A DNA stretch of 64,000 nt from Liquidambar formosana (lineage: Eukaryota > Streptophyta > Magnoliopsida > Saxifragales > Altingiaceae), in the NCBI GenBank assembly GCA_039720395.1, contig CM077824.1, positions 15,504,046-15,568,045 on the forward strand, given 5' to 3'. Below the pieces are notes generated by a model. It searched no databases and was not told where the DNA came from. It worked only from the letters and a program-made list of their open reading frames with translations. Both the position numbers and the translations under genes were made by a program. Of this stretch, positions 45,961-59,830 are shown piece by piece; within the stretch, counting starts at the first letter, position 1, and every line of letters begins with the position of its first letter.

Positions 45961-47816
45961 ATAACAATCCTTCCAGAAGAATCTGATTTTGGCTTTACGC
46001 ACAAAACCCCATTGAAACTTTCTTGGGCTGCTTTTGGCTTTTGGCGCTAAAAACACAAAACCCCTTTTTCATTCCCGCTGTGTCATCGTCTCCATCGATC
46101 ATATGCCTCTCTCTCTCTCTATCTCTCTCTCCATTTTCGAAGCAATTTCTTCTCACCGTCGGTGAATTCAAAGAAGACCGTGGTTTTGGTTCGGGATATT
46201 GCTTTGCATTTGACGACTTCAGCCATCTATATGCTGTAGACGACCACCTCTGCCTCTTCGCCGGTGATTGTTTGACGGACATCGTCGCGCGCCCTTGCCT
46301 GGTGTAAGATCTCGTTCGTAGCAGTTGTAGTAGAAGGTCGTTATTCCTCGCCATTGCCGTAGTCCGCCGTTGAGTCGCGTTCTCCTAAGCCTGTTGTGCA
46401 CTGGCCATCGCGAAAGGCCCTATCTTTGCGCCATAACCAGACCCCATGTAGTATATCTCGAGGTGTGTTTGTCGTTATATCTCACAATCTTTGTTATCAT
46501 TCATTCTTTACACTGAATCTATGTCTCTCTATGCTCTGAAATTTAGGGTTTTTTTTTTGCTTTTGGGGTTTTTTTTTTAAGAAAGAAAAACCCAAACCAA
46601 TTGAACAAAGAATGACACTAAATCAAAGTTCGGAGCAAAATAAGAAATCAATACAGAAGAGTGCTCGAGAACATGGTTCAAAGTCTCGGCAATCTCGGTG
46701 GTGTTGCTGGCATCGTCTTCTCTATCGTCTCCGGTGGGCTGTAGCAGCGGTAGCGGCAGCAGCTAAAGTCGACGTTTCCGGCAACGGCGACTGAGGTCGA
46801 CTGCGGGAGTTGAGGTTGATTGTGCCGGCGGTCGAGGCTCTCGAACAGGGGAACCTCCCTCCCTCCCTCCCTCCCTCCCTCCCTCCATCGCACTCTCCCT
46901 CTTAATTTCTCTGTTTTTCCTGTTTTTGTGTAGGTGCGATATTCTTTGGGACAAAGGCTGAGTGCGAGTGGCTGGGCTGCTCATAAAATACGACATATAT
47001 ATGTATTTTTTTTGACCGTATGAGGCTTTGACCCATTGTAAATTACAATATAGTCTTTTTTTTTTTTTTTTTTTGTTATTTCTAAAAAAGAAACATCTTA
47101 TATTATAAGATTGTTTAATTTATAAAAATTACTTTAACAATTTTAGTATTTTCAAAATATTATTTTTCATCTTTCATAAGCAAGTAGGTAATTTTAAAAG
47201 GTTATCATTTGTAATTTATAAATTATTTTTAATTTACTTCTTTTTAATATAGTAATAAATAATAGTCATATTTTTTTAGATTTTTTTGAACACTCTTTCA
47301 TGCGTAAAGTTGCGTCTTGCTTGAAACGCGACGAGATGGGCGAAACGGGACAAGGACTGAGACCGAGACTTTGAACCATGCTTGAGAAGGAGATAGAAGT
47401 TGGGAGAAGGGGCTTTGAAGTGAGAAGAGGAATTGACAACTAAAACAGGGAGATTCAAAATTTGAAACCCACCGCTATGCTCTTTAGCCCTTCCAAAATT
47501 TTTGGAAATCAAGAAAGCTTTGAAATCCACCATTGAATGCAAATATTGAAAGAGAGAGAGAGCATGACAGGGAGAGGGAGAGGGAGAGGGAGAGTGTTTT
47601 TGAAAGCTTTCCTGATTTCCTGAAATTTTATGACATGGGTTTTTGGGGGGGGGGGGGGAGAGAGATAACCCGTGTGTGTGTGATATAAGTTTGAATTTCA
47701 AACTCGAAAGTGGTGGAAGGGAAGGAGAGACAGAACGGCTTGTAGAGAAGAGAGAGAAGGAGTAGCATATGGGAGAAGACACTCTCAACGTTGACACGTT
47801 AAAGCCAACAAAGGCC

Positions 47817-47848
<32 letters not shown>

Positions 47849-50781
47849 AAAAAAACTTGAGGCTTGACACATCAGCCTCTACTATTCACCTACAGTAAGA
47901 AACCCTCCGGCTTATAATAGTAGGGAAGATGGGATATACTCACTTTGTGTGTTTGTTTCTTTTATTTGTGGCTGTCCTGATTTATCCTTTGTTATATATT
48001 TTGTCTCTTTATTGTATATGCATATACATACCCACCTAGAATACCCGTTCAAGAATGATACAATTGCACAAGGTGTTACCTAACTCTATTTCAACACATG
48101 GATGGTGTTGGTTACATACTTTCGTGTCTTTATGATACGATTGACTTGTTTACTAACATAATCCTATGTGTTGTTGTTGGTAGCTAGCACCTTGACGTGT
48201 ACTCATTCTTGAATTGTCCATTTGGACAATTTAAGAATGTATACTACTCAACTATTGTGTATATGTACATTTAAGACTTTTCTGAAAGTTTCAGCGCAAC
48301 TCCTAAATGTTCTCTGGGTATGAGCTTAGAGAGGACCAGTAATGGTTAATCCTCCCTAAATTACATACTTGGAGAACTGTAAGGAAATGCTGCCGAAATT
48401 TTTATAAAAGTGTTGAATGTATGTAATAACGTAATATGTGCGTAGTATATAATTCTTAAATGGGATAGGACCACGTAACCCTTGGGAGAATATATGTTAA
48501 TGTCTATTCATACGTAGAGCATATGCATAATATTGCTTTAATTTTTTTAAAGTAGTTTCATACTTATAATTTGTAATTTTTTAAAAGATATTAATTGGAT
48601 TTATCTGTGTGTAGGATTCTAGATAATTTTGAGCTTTATCAACATACCATTTTATCGACTGGTGAGTTACTACTTCCCTATATATGCTACACGGCTCTGA
48701 CTTGTCTCATTTTCAATTAGTGTTCTTAATGTTGGAGACCTTTATTTTATGAAGTTGAAGATGGAATATATATAAGAGGGGTTCACTTTATTTTATTATT
48801 ATTTTTCTTGGGTTCCATACTGAAACAAATTATGACCATTATGTTAGAAAGGAATTTATTGTTTTATTGGTCCTTATGTCCATGTGATTATAGATATGTT
48901 TCCATCATTGCGTGTTCAAATTTTTTACTGTTGCTTTCAAAGTCCTTTGTTTGATTTCTTCAGAAGTTTTTTATTTTAATAAAATATTTAAATAATAAAA
49001 AGACCCCGCATTGCTTTATATCTAATAGAATAGATGGAATAATTTTTTTTTTATTAGTTATCATGTTAGCCGATCAAAAAACTATGTTTTGTAGTACTTT
49101 GTTTAATATGTATTTTTTTAATAATTAAAATAAAAAAAATACTTAGTCCTTTACTGTGGAGGAGGAGTTCTTGCTTACCCACTCGTATTATAAACATGTC
49201 ATAGTTAATTAAACAAAATTAAATGTAGACACTTGAATAAAGAGTCGTGGATATGTGGACACGAACATATGGATATGTAAACATGTGGATATGTGGACAC
49301 ATTCATTTTCACATGGACATGTAAACATGAAAACACGAACATATGGATATGTATTCATAATCAATAAACATGTTTTTTGCATTCTCACCGTCATTTCTCA
49401 TTTAATTTTTTGGACACAGGATTAAAAGTGTGTGAAAAAGAGGTATTTGAAGATTATTCTCTACTGTAAGTAGCCAAGTATTATCCTTTTTTTAATTAGT
49501 GCTACATTGCTACTCTCTTCCCCCATTTTCTCCTATATTTTTGTTTTTCTTTTCCTTCTCCCTTCTATTCCTATAAACATGTAGTATGCGAATATTATTT
49601 GGTGTTTTCCTTCTCTTTTCTATTTCTATAGACAAATCGCATGTGAAGATTATTTTGTATGCGATTTTTTATTTATTAATATATTAATATATTACATATT
49701 GAACAAGGCAAGGGCCTCATTTGGAATTTTCGCCTTAGGTCCCAAATTGAATTAAACCCAGAATCATGGCCCATGATTAAGAATTCTGGAATTCTTCACA
49801 AGACATGTGAGAGATGGTGAGTGGTGGTTTAGAATTCCTCTTGGTTTCTTTTATTTGCTATTATGCTTTCGTGGCTATAGAACAAGTTGAGTTGAATAAG
49901 TATCCCAACAATTCAAATGCAAGAAAAGTACCTTCTAAAATAAAGAAAATTCGAAAGTCGGGTTACAGAACAAGTTGATTGGATATGTTCCAATCTAGCT
50001 TTAACTAGATTGGATATGTTATATCTGATGAGAATAGTAGGAGAAAAATGACCTCCTTTAGTAGCAATAGGCTGTTTTCTACCTTTGCCAACCAGATCCT
50101 TGTGATGGAGTCAAGATTTTACCTTAATGAGAAATTTTTAGTATAGTCCATTATAATTTTATAAACTAAAGAAATTAATTAACTGTAATCTTACACAAAT
50201 TTCTTTTTCTTTCCCCTAATTAACAATAACATAATCAAAGAAAATCTGTGAACTACTAGTAAACATAAAAATGTAAATTTTTATTAATGATATTTCTATT
50301 CAAGAAATATAGACTTTTACAATTGTGTTCTTCATCTTTTGAGTAGGGTTTTAGACTCTTGGGTGGGCTTCCATAACCAAATAAGGGATAGAAATAAATA
50401 AATATTAGAAGAAGGTGAATTTGTGAGGGTGATTTTATATATATTATAAAAGCTATTACAAATTTTTAATTTTAAAAAATGGGTGTGGGGGCCACCGCCT
50501 CCCTTGCCTCCACCACTGCTTGATCTTACGTTGCGACAAGTTGTTAATTTCAATACCTATGATTAGATATTGCAGCCTCAAAACTTTGATTAGTAACTTA
50601 AAGTTGTTTCAATATACACCTATTCATACAACATTACAACACTATGATTAGATATTTCGACTTACTAAACTTTTTAACTTATGGAATAATAAATAAGTAC
50701 GTATACATAAAGTGTCGCAATGCATTGTAATTAAATTACAAAATTTCTCATTACAGTTACAAAATCAGTACAACTTTGGTC
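45961..50781. other. CACTA 5' region, no confident gene
   Basis: 46,010-46,960 is richer in GC than its surroundings, with CT-rich tracts and short open frames on both strands, and resembles a captured 5' untranslated/promoter piece, though no host gene is recognised. (CCTC)n lies at 46,854-46,886. A poly-G run at about 47,646-47,658 and a poly-A run at about 47,818-47,846 follow. Loose tandem CATATGGATATGT-like repeats lie at about 49,245-49,355. The TNP2 promoter should be near 50,700. Confidence 0.5.
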
Positions 50782-53700
50782 ATGGATAAGAGTTGGATTA
50801 CACTGGATAGAGTCTCAGATGCATATCAAGCTGGTCTCAAAACATTTCTTGATTATGTTGAGGCCAATGCATCTGTTGGAGGAATTATGTACTGTCCATG
50901 TCGCGATTGCATAAATACAAAACGGGGAAATCGCGACTTTGTAAGGTTGCATTTAACAAGGCGCGGTTGGGCTCCAGGTTATGCTCTCATGACATGGACG
51001 TTCCATGGGGAATCGGATTTGATTCGCTCTTTAGACAACATGTCAGATGAAGGAGATGACAGTGAAGAATGTGGTGATGATATACATGGAATGTTACATG
51101 ACGCATTCCATATCCCATCCCCAGCTGGGCAAGGTGGGTTGGATAATGATGTAGACAACCCAAATCCTGATGCTGTAACATTCTACAAGTTAATTGACAA
51201 TGCTGAGCAAGAGTTATATCCAGGATGTAAGAAGTTCAGTATGCTTTCGTTCGTTATTCGTTTATACCACATAAAATGTCTGAACGGATTGAGCGACAAG
51301 GGGTTTACTATGGTGCTTGAGTTACTCAAGGAAGCATTACCGGAAGGTGAAACCCTCCCTGAATCGTTCTATTATACTAAGAAGATAATTGGGGAACTAG
51401 GCCTTGGGTACGACAAGATTGATGCGTGTCCTAACGATTGCATGTTGTATCGAAATCAACACGCAAATGATGAGGTATGCTATGTATGTGGGACATCTAG
51501 GTGGAAAAGCAATAAAGAAAGTTCGGTATGTGCCTCTACAAAGAAAAAAAAAAAAATACCTGCAAAGGTTTTGCGTCATTTCCCTTTGAAGCCACGACTG
51601 CAGCGACTGTTCATGTCTGAAAAAACCGCTGGGTTGATGAGTTGGCACGCGGAAGACCGTACCAAGGATGGGGTACTTAGACATCCTGCTGATTCTGAAG
51701 CCTGGGTAGCATTGGACAACCAGTCTCCTGAATTTGCCACTGAGTGTCGCAATGTCAGACTTGGGTTAGCAAGTGATGGTTTCAACCCATTTGGTTTAAT
51801 GTCCCATTGCCACAGCACGTGGCCCGTGGTTCTGATGCCATACAACTTACCACCGTGGTTGTGCATGAAACAACCGTACATCATTATGTCGTTGCTCATT
51901 CCTGGTCCAAAGGCACCAGGAAATGACATTGATGTGTACTTGCAACCACTAATTGAGGAATTGAAAGATTTATGGGTCAATGGTATATGCACATACGATG
52001 CAAGAAAGAAAGAGAATTTCACACTGCGGGCAGCATTACTGTGGACAATCAATGACTTCCCTGCATATGCAAACTTATCAGGTTGGAGCACTAAGGGATA
52101 TTACGCTTGTCCTCATTGCAATGTCGATATTGATAAGAACTGGTTAAAAGCAAGTAAAAAATGTTCATACTGTAGCCACCGTCGATGGTTGGATGGTGAA
52201 CATATATTTCGTTATGAAGAAGCATCTTTCAATGGGAAGACTGAATTCAGATCCCCACCAGAAGCTAAATCTGGTTCTCAGCTGTTGGATCAGATGCATG
52301 ATGTCAATGTAACATTTGGGAAGCTAGTTGGCAAGGGTCCAAAACGGGCGGACGGATGGAAAAAGAAGAGTATATTCTTTGAACTACCATATTGGAAGCA
52401 TCTGTTAATACGACACAACGTGGATGTTATGCACACGGAGAAAAACATATGTGAAAGCTTGGTTGGGACTTTATTGGATAGTGATAAACACAAGAAAGAC
52501 GACTTGGCTGCACGTGAAGACTTACAACATATGGGCATACGACCTGCACTACATCCATGGGATGTACCTGGAAAGAAGAAGTCTTACAATCCTGCTTGTT
52601 TCACAATGTCTTTAGAAGAGAAAGTTAATTTTTGTGAAGTGTTGGAGAATGTTAAAGTACCGGATGGTTATGCGTCCAACATATCACGTTGTGTGAACCT
52701 AAAAAACAAGACACTCTCTGGGTTGAAAAGCCATGACTATCATATTTTAATGCAACAATTGCTTCCAATAGCAGTGCGAAAGTCGTTGCCAAAGAATGTT
52801 GTTGCGGTATTGATAGAATTTAGTAGTTTATTTAGGGAATTGTGCTCAAAAGTTGGTACAGTTGAGTCTTTCATGGCACTTGAACCTCGAATGGCCGTAA
52901 CACTTTGCCATCTTGAAAGGATGTTCCCACCAGCATTTTTTGATGTTATGGTGCATTTGGCAATTCATTTGCCCGGTGAGGCGAGAATAGCTGGTCCAGT
53001 ACAATATCGCTGGATGTATCCGATTGAGAGGTGTGTGAATCTCTTCTCATATGAAATATGTTGTTCAAACCCAATGTGCATACGGTAAGACGTATTTCCA
53101 TCTTGTGTAGGTATTTATCAACTCTAAAGTCATACGTACGGAACAAAAGTCGACCAGAAGGGTCTATTGCAGAAGGGTACTTGGCCGAAGAATGCCTAAA
53201 TTTTTGCTCAAGGTATCTGCACGATGTGGAGACGAAGTCAACTCGTATCTCGAGGAATTCTGAGCACACTAGTGTGGACTCACCATATGAAGGGTTGTCC
53301 ATTTTCTCACGACCAGGTCGTTCACCAGGGAAGGGGAAGTCCATATCATTAGATTATGAGGACCGTCACGCGATGCATTTGTATGTACTATTTAATTGCC
53401 CTGAAATGGCCCCATATATTACGTAAGAAACCATCCTACATTATACTTATGAATGTATGATATTTGTGCTTATAAAATACGTTCATGTATGACGTTTTAA
53501 TGCCAATTTTGTATACAGAAAACACTATGAGATCCTTACAACTCAATATCCTAATCACCAACAATTGTTCATTGACCGTAAACATAGAGATAATTTCTCA
53601 TGTTGGTTCAAAGACAATGTAAGTAGTTCGTATGTGCTCGCATAAATCAAATTACCTTCTAAATTTCTTCTCAGTTTTTTTTATGATTATTATTTTTTTG

Positions 53701-54887
53701 GGTGTTGATCCCCATGATTATTGTAGTCCACTTATTTTTCCAATATGGTAAATAGGTTTTGAGTATATCTGTGGATGGGGTTGACTCTATCAAAAGGGAT
53801 CTTATGTGGCTAGCGGGTGGACCACGGGAAATTGTGAAAAAACATAGTAGTTTTCTAATAAATGGGTTTCGGTTTCGCACCCAAAGGGTTGACGATAACA
53901 GGAAAACTCAGAATAGCGGAGTAGTACTGATTGCAAACACAAATTCTAATGAAGAGAGAACTTACTATGGTATCCTTATAGATGTCTTCGAGCTTGATTA
54001 CTACGAGGATAGAAAGGTTGTACTATTCAAATGTGACTGGGTTCAAGGGCGTGATATAAAACTGGATGACTTTGGGATCACCCTTGTCAAATCCGACCGA
54101 TTTGTAAGTACCAGTGAGCCTTTCATCCTTGCATCACAAGCTTTGCAAGCTTTTTATGTAGAGAATCCTATGCAAAAAGGGTGGAAGGTCGCTGTTAAGA
54201 TGTTGCCTAGGGATTATTTTGACGTGCGTGGTGAATTGTCTAAAAATGATGGTGAGACATTCTTAGAAGGTGAGTCATTCAGTGGCAACAAATTAGATGA
54301 GGCCATAGTTAATGTGGATAGTGTTCTTCAAGCCAGGATTGATGTTCCAGTGATAACAGTCGACGCACCTCTAATCCCTGATCAATCTACCAGAGATTTG
54401 GACAATGATGACGAAGAAATGGACATTTGGGATGACGAAATACCCGTGTACATGGATTGTAAGCAACGTTTTCCAATAATGTTTTTTTTTATGAACTTTT
54501 ATACCAATATATGCTTATATACCTTTTTGTTATCCCAAAATGGTATGTTCTTTTATACCCTTTATTTTCTTTTATAGAAATAATTTATTGTCTTCAGGTT
54601 TTTCTTTGTTTTTTTTTTTCCCTTTTATATACTTAACTTTTTAATATTCTAAAACCAATTCGATTGATAAAAAAGAAGCATATTTACTAAAGAATGTGTT
54701 ATATTAATACTTGGATTAAATTAATCAATGTTACTAAAAAGGTCATTACTCAATTTGACTTGTATGATGTTTTTTATGTTCTTCTATAACATAATGTATT
54801 GTTTTTTACGTTCTTCTATAACATAATGTATTGTTTTTTAATGTTCTTCTATAACAAATAGATTGCCATGGCGAGGACGCGCAATAA
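50782..54887 (+). CDS. CACTA transposase, TNP2/TNPD-like
   Basis: Transposase of En/Spm elements; it acts in the nucleus on the element ends. Exons are 50,782-53,030, 53,111-53,422, 53,519-53,618, 53,756-54,458 and probably 54,862-54,887 (stop TAA 54,885-54,887). All have GT-AG borders and keep frame, giving about 1,129 residues. The ATG at 50,782 starts MDKSWITLDR, the usual start of the transposase-associated domain (CPCRDC, HLTRRGW). The TNP2 core follows (LPPWLCMKQPYIIMSLLIPG, LRAALLWTINDFPAYANLSG, CPHCN). A DUF4218-like region comes next (HLERMFPPAFFDVMVHLAIH, then YPIER) and a DUF4216-like C-terminus in exon 4 (YYGILIDVFELDYY, LFKCDW). No stop or frameshift was found, so it may be functional. 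Exon 5 overlaps the TNPA-like start in another frame. Confidence 0.9.
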
Positions 54888-57800
54888 GCGCGCTAGACAG
54901 GCTGAAGCTCTTCCCGATCCTCCAGTCGAGCATGTTGAGGCGGTTGGCCCCAATCCTGATGAGAATGAGGGTAATTTGACTGGTAAGAAAGTGGTTAAAT
55001 TTGTCAAACTGTGTAGACAATTATAGACTCACGGAGATATTAGAATCCTATGTCCCATGATTTATTATCTTTATATCACATGATTTAATTTGGTGTATGT
55101 CATTAATGTAGTGTCCTAGATCAATTGTATGTCCCTACAGTTATTGACTACATATATATAATGTCGACCTCAAGATGTCATGGGTTAACTGGACAGTACA
55201 TGCCTAAACGTCAAATAAAGGGATGTATATTTTTTTCCCATATAATATGTACCATGGTTATTCAATTAAGTCGGGCAAGAAAATCATCTAATTCAATTTG
55301 AGCTTCTATATAATAAGTATCATAGTTGTTCAATCATCTTCAAGGACATTAGTTCCTAGTTCACCTAAAAATTTAAATTCAATGGCTTTTACCATGAATC
55401 TGTGACATAAACTACAACAGCATCTCATAAAGTCACAAGGGGAAGCTAACATCCTTAACAATAAAACAAGCTTATTTATATTTGAAAGAAGCCAATCTTC
55501 GGATATAGTTTCCTCTTAACAAAGTACTCATCTGACCGTGTTGCTTTCTCCAAAGCAATAGCTACCTGCAAATTGCATAAGAACTCAGTAATTGCATGTG
55601 TAAATTTAGATTGTATATATTCAATGAAATTGTATATGAAGTTCCAAAAACCTTATAAGATTACCACTTTTTTACCCTCCTTGTTCTCTCCCAAAATTTT
55701 GCATTTCAATTTCATAATTCATGTACAGGTTTATTGTCCACATATAATCTATAAAGAGAACTTAGGAAAGTGGCACTATAAATGTGGAACTGTAAGAGTA
55801 TATAGAAGCATCATTAATGGTTCAGAATAGAATAGATAATAAGTACCATGGTTATTCAATCATCTTCAATTAAGTCAGGCAAAAAATCCATTTAATTCAA
55901 TTCGAGCTTGTGGATTCCTATTTGTGTGTATATATACAAAGAGGGAACACATCATGTACTTGCAATAGTTAAAAATTCAAAGTTCAATTACTTGTATTAA
56001 GTTATGATCTAATTGATATAGGTTTAATATCTCCATAGTTGAAATTGCTGTTTGTCAATTACTCATATATATATATATGAATTTCAACTGACAATAGTTA
56101 ATGTTAATATCAGGGGACCATTCTAGAGGGCGTAGTCTATTGAAAAAGCTTGATGATAGACTGCTTGCAAATGGGGGAAACAAAATAGTAATTGAGGCTG
56201 ATGCGCATGGAGCGCCAAACACTGACGATGGCAAATTAGTCAGTGATCTGATTGGAAGTATAATGAGCTCTGGGGAAATTATCCCTTTGACCATCAAAGA
56301 TTGGAGACTAGTAAGCTATGACCAGATCAATAGCGCACTAGTGCGGATACATGTATGAATCTTTTTATTTAAAAGAAATTAAGTTTTGAATATAAATGTT
56401 ATTCATATTCTATTGTTGTGGCCCATTATCATGGTTTACTCGTGTTGCATTTGTAGACTTTTTTTGAGTTCCCCAATCCGGCTACAAATGGATGGTTGAA
56501 AGCTAAATGCAATGAACGCTGGAAAAGTGCGAAGAATAGGTTAAAAGATAGATGGGAGGACCCAAAACCAGATGACCCAAATAAAGGTCGACCACCAAGT
56601 TTTAGTCCTGAATCTTGGAATAGCTTGGTAGATTATTGGTCGACCCCGAAAGTTCAGGTTTTGTTTTTAATGCCCTACTGCCCTATTTTCCTTATTTTTA
56701 TTATTTGATAAGACATCTAGGTTGCAGTTTGCTCATTTATGTTGTAAATGAAGAGGAATTATCTTGGAATAATAGTAACTTCATATGCTTAATTGAAATT
56801 TATAATTTTTTATAATGCTACTAGTTTTGTTATTCTTTTTGTCCAGAATATCAAAAATCAAAATTACTAATGCAAATGCTTGTGCCTCGATTCACAACTA
56901 AGCCAATGCTTCACCTAATGATTTGTCCTTTACTAATCACTGTGTAGAATCAACATCAAGAGTTATATTTTTGACTTATGTAAAAAGGACATTAACATTG
57001 TCAAATACAGGAGAAAGCTACACAGAATGCGGCCAATAGGAAAAATCTAAAGGTTTTTCACCGTACTGGTAGGGTTGGTTATCCGCGCACTTTGGCAGCT
57101 GAGGTGCAATTTATTATTTTCTATCTATTATGTTTTTTTTTTGGGTCTATGGATATGTAGAAAATTCATAATATTTTATTATTTCATGATGCTAGACAAA
57201 GAAAAGGGGTGGGGTTGCACCAGACACATATGATTTTTTCTTATGTACCCACAAGCCAACGAAGGGGAATATCGATCCACATACTCAAGCAGTGGTGGTA
57301 AGTTTATTGGGTGAAATACTTTACCTCTTAATTTAAATCTTGCTTCACTTTCCTTGTTGTTCCATAATTTGGGTAAAAGGTTGATGGTTGATGGTAGATT
57401 ATTTCACATTAATTTGTAATGCAGGATGCAATAGAAGAGAGAATTACCCAAGCCCCTGAGGGTACACCAGTTCCTGAGGCTCGTGAGTTAGCAGTATCAG
57501 CTGTTCTAGGTTCAGGCAGCCGTGGTAGGGTGCCTATGGGAGGCATGGTGCAGGCAAAAAAGTACACCTATGAGACAATCATGGCTCAAGCAAGTAGTGT
57601 AATATCAAAATGGCAAATGGTTGCGGATAAGGCCAATGAGACAGCAGAGATGTATAAGAGACAGGCGGAGCAGACGAGTAAAGAGCTTGAGGATAGTCGA
57701 TGTAGAAATGGTGATATTCTGAGAAGGTTGGACGACCTTATGCAATTCAAGGAGCATATGATGCGTGGGCAGGCAGGCAGGCGCGAGGAGGCTGCATACA

Positions 57801-58132
57801 TGTGGAATCAACCATCATTGTCGGCTATGTTGGCGGAGCAGGACCAGGACAGGCCCTATGATCAGTCCTTGCATCGGCCCACGAGTCGCCCACAGTTCAT
57901 GTCCAGTTCCCAATCACAATACATGCACCCAGATCGGTTTCGCGACATGTGCGTAGATCCATTTCTATACAGAAGCCAGCACCAGAACTTTCATGGGCCC
58001 ACTTACCCCTCTGACACACATTCACCAGGACATGCCCGACCTCATGTACACTCACATGAGCAGCCCTACCGACCACCCAACCAGCACCTTGATTCGGATG
58101 AGACACAGGAGCCTGATACTACGCAGGAATGA
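54868..58132 (+). CDS. CACTA TNPA-like protein (plant transposase Ptta/En/Spm family)
   Basis: Companion protein of the TNP2 transposase; in En/Spm, TNPA binds subterminal repeats. Exons are 54,868-54,982, 56,114-56,352, 56,457-56,657, 57,011-57,103, 57,196-57,297 and 57,425-58,132. The summed length of 1,458 keeps frame and gives 485 residues ending at TGA 58,130-58,132. It starts [11 protein letters not shown]. The Transposase_24 family pattern is seen in [46 protein letters not shown] and [13 protein letters not shown] coiled-coil stretch follows ([17 protein letters not shown]), then a P/H/Q-rich tail. No lesions were seen. The start exon shares bases with the last TNP2 exon, suggesting alternative splicing of one transcript, as known for En/Spm. 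Confidence 0.85.
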
Positions 58133-58589
58133 TCTTACTTCATTCTTGAATCAGGTGCGTAACTTATCTGTTCCAACTTCATCAATTTTTTTTTAACCTG
58201 CAAATGTGGTTGTGACCTTCAATCAATTGCTAACCTTGGTTTGTATTTACTAGGGTTGATGAGTACAGATTCGACTGGGCAGGAGGACGTGCCAGTCTCA
58301 TTGATGTTTTGGTTCAAGCATCACAATCACTTTTTGTAATTGACTAGTGATATATGAAGTTGGAACAACAATATATGTTTGAAGTTTAAATTGTTGATGC
58401 TTGAAGTTTAATCTACTTTTCATCTGACAAGCAATGGATTCATATATGTTTTGAAAGACATTACTGATAATCAATTTGATAACTTTTTTCTAGATTAAAC
58501 TTTTGATATTTCTGCTTAATTATATCTTAATTTGAAATTAGACAATTTTCTGTTTAAATTTTATTTTCTAGATCAAAATTACTGATTTT

Positions 58590-59830
58590 CTTTTGGCAGC
58601 TACATCTTTCAGCAACTCGCCGCTGCAACCTCTGATACCTTTATTGCAGGTCATGCCTGACCAGCTCTATCTTAGCCAAGCCTTTTACACTGAGTCTAAT
58701 GGCAGGTTTGCTTTCTTTGTTCTTTGTGTTTTTCATATCCTAGCTATCCTAGTTGCTTGATACATGTGTTGTTTTACACTTAGGGTTGGAAATTATATTT
58801 TAATATTAAGATGCATCTAAACACATTTAAAAATTATAATCATTTACAATACTGGACATAATTCGAAATAGTAATCTTTTCCTCCACTAAGAATTGTACA
58901 ACAACTCCTTTGACTCTCTTTAATGCAAACAAAAATAAAATTCAAAAGCATTACATGTAGACCATGCATTTCCAATAGCCCTTCTTTTTATAGACTTCCC
59001 CTGTTTTTTACTCTGTCTAATTTATGTTTTATCTCCATATGTGTTATGTAGGCGAGAAGGGAAAAATCAATGAGAGAATGAAATATCTGCAAGATAGGTA
59101 TTTCTAATTTCCTTAGCTTCTTTTAATGTTTAAAATCCAAATACCAAAGACTACTACAATTAGGAGAGATAGTTATGATGTTTAATTTTAGAGTGTTTTA
59201 ATGTTTAAACTGCTTGAGAGCAAGTATTCAGTTTGCTAAAATCTTCATCTTAATGCTAATTGAAAGAATTTACTTTGTTGAGCAGGCACCAAATCATTCA
59301 GTTTGGACCTTATCATCAGATTATGAGTCTTGCCCAACTTAAAGAGGAGGATTATATCTATCATAAAGAATCATCTGCGTAGAAAACATCTCAATTTCAG
59401 GATAAAGGAAGGGACAAAGATGTAGTTCTTATTGACAATGGTGGAAAGTCCCTGTCTAAAGAGGCTTTGAAAGGAAAATCTCCAAAAAAAACGGCTGAAA
59501 GTAGACAAATATTTTTTTGTCATAAAACATCCAAGTGTAAGTCCAAGAGAACAAATGGATATAAGCCTGACTGTTTGTCTCTCTCTAAGAAATATATTTT
59601 TTTCCCTAGTCGATTTCCATAAAGTATTTTCTGTTGGTACAGGGAATGATGGTGATGTGGAAGTTGCAGGGGAAGAACCATCTTAGAAGCATATTGAACC
59701 TCATGTAAGAAGTTTAATAGCTTCTTTAAGATAGCTATCTAGTTGTTACTTATTGAATCACCTTGGCAATGTGTGATTTTCAGGTATGCTCCTCAAGGCT
59801 GCCCTTGGTGCTAGCTGAGAAAGTCCATCG
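58590..59830 (+). pseudogene. Exon-like debris including a bHLH fragment
   Basis: Several stretches sit between splice-like borders, including an open frame at about 58,603-58,705 (PLIPLLQVMPDQLYLSQAFY) and 59,284-59,380 (GPYHQIMSLAQLKEEDYIY). These two are not recognised. Only the 59,052-59,096 piece is assignable: it encodes bHLH basic/helix-1 sequence in two frames. Numerous stops make a working gene unlikely. This may be host sequence captured by the CACTA element. Confidence 0.45.
59052..59096 (+). pseudogene. bHLH transcription factor exon fragment with a 1-base frame change
   Basis: After an acceptor (TATGTAG) the sequence reads ARREK in one frame and INERMKYLQD in the next. Together these match the basic region and first helix of plant bHLH factors (consensus RREKISERMKxLQD). 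The shift falls in a run of A's. A donor-like GGTATT follows. The second helix exon is not found nearby. Confidence 0.6.

Noticed and set aside
47276..47872. 198-codon open frame on the - strand with an F/S/P-rich product
   Set aside because: It arises from poly-A, (GAGAGG)n and poly-G tracts. No domain, start context or splice support.
54459..54577. Unspliced C-terminal extension of the TNP2 frame to 54,577
   Set aside because: The extension is hydrophobic, AT-driven sequence after a good GT donor; splicing to 54,862 is more plausible.
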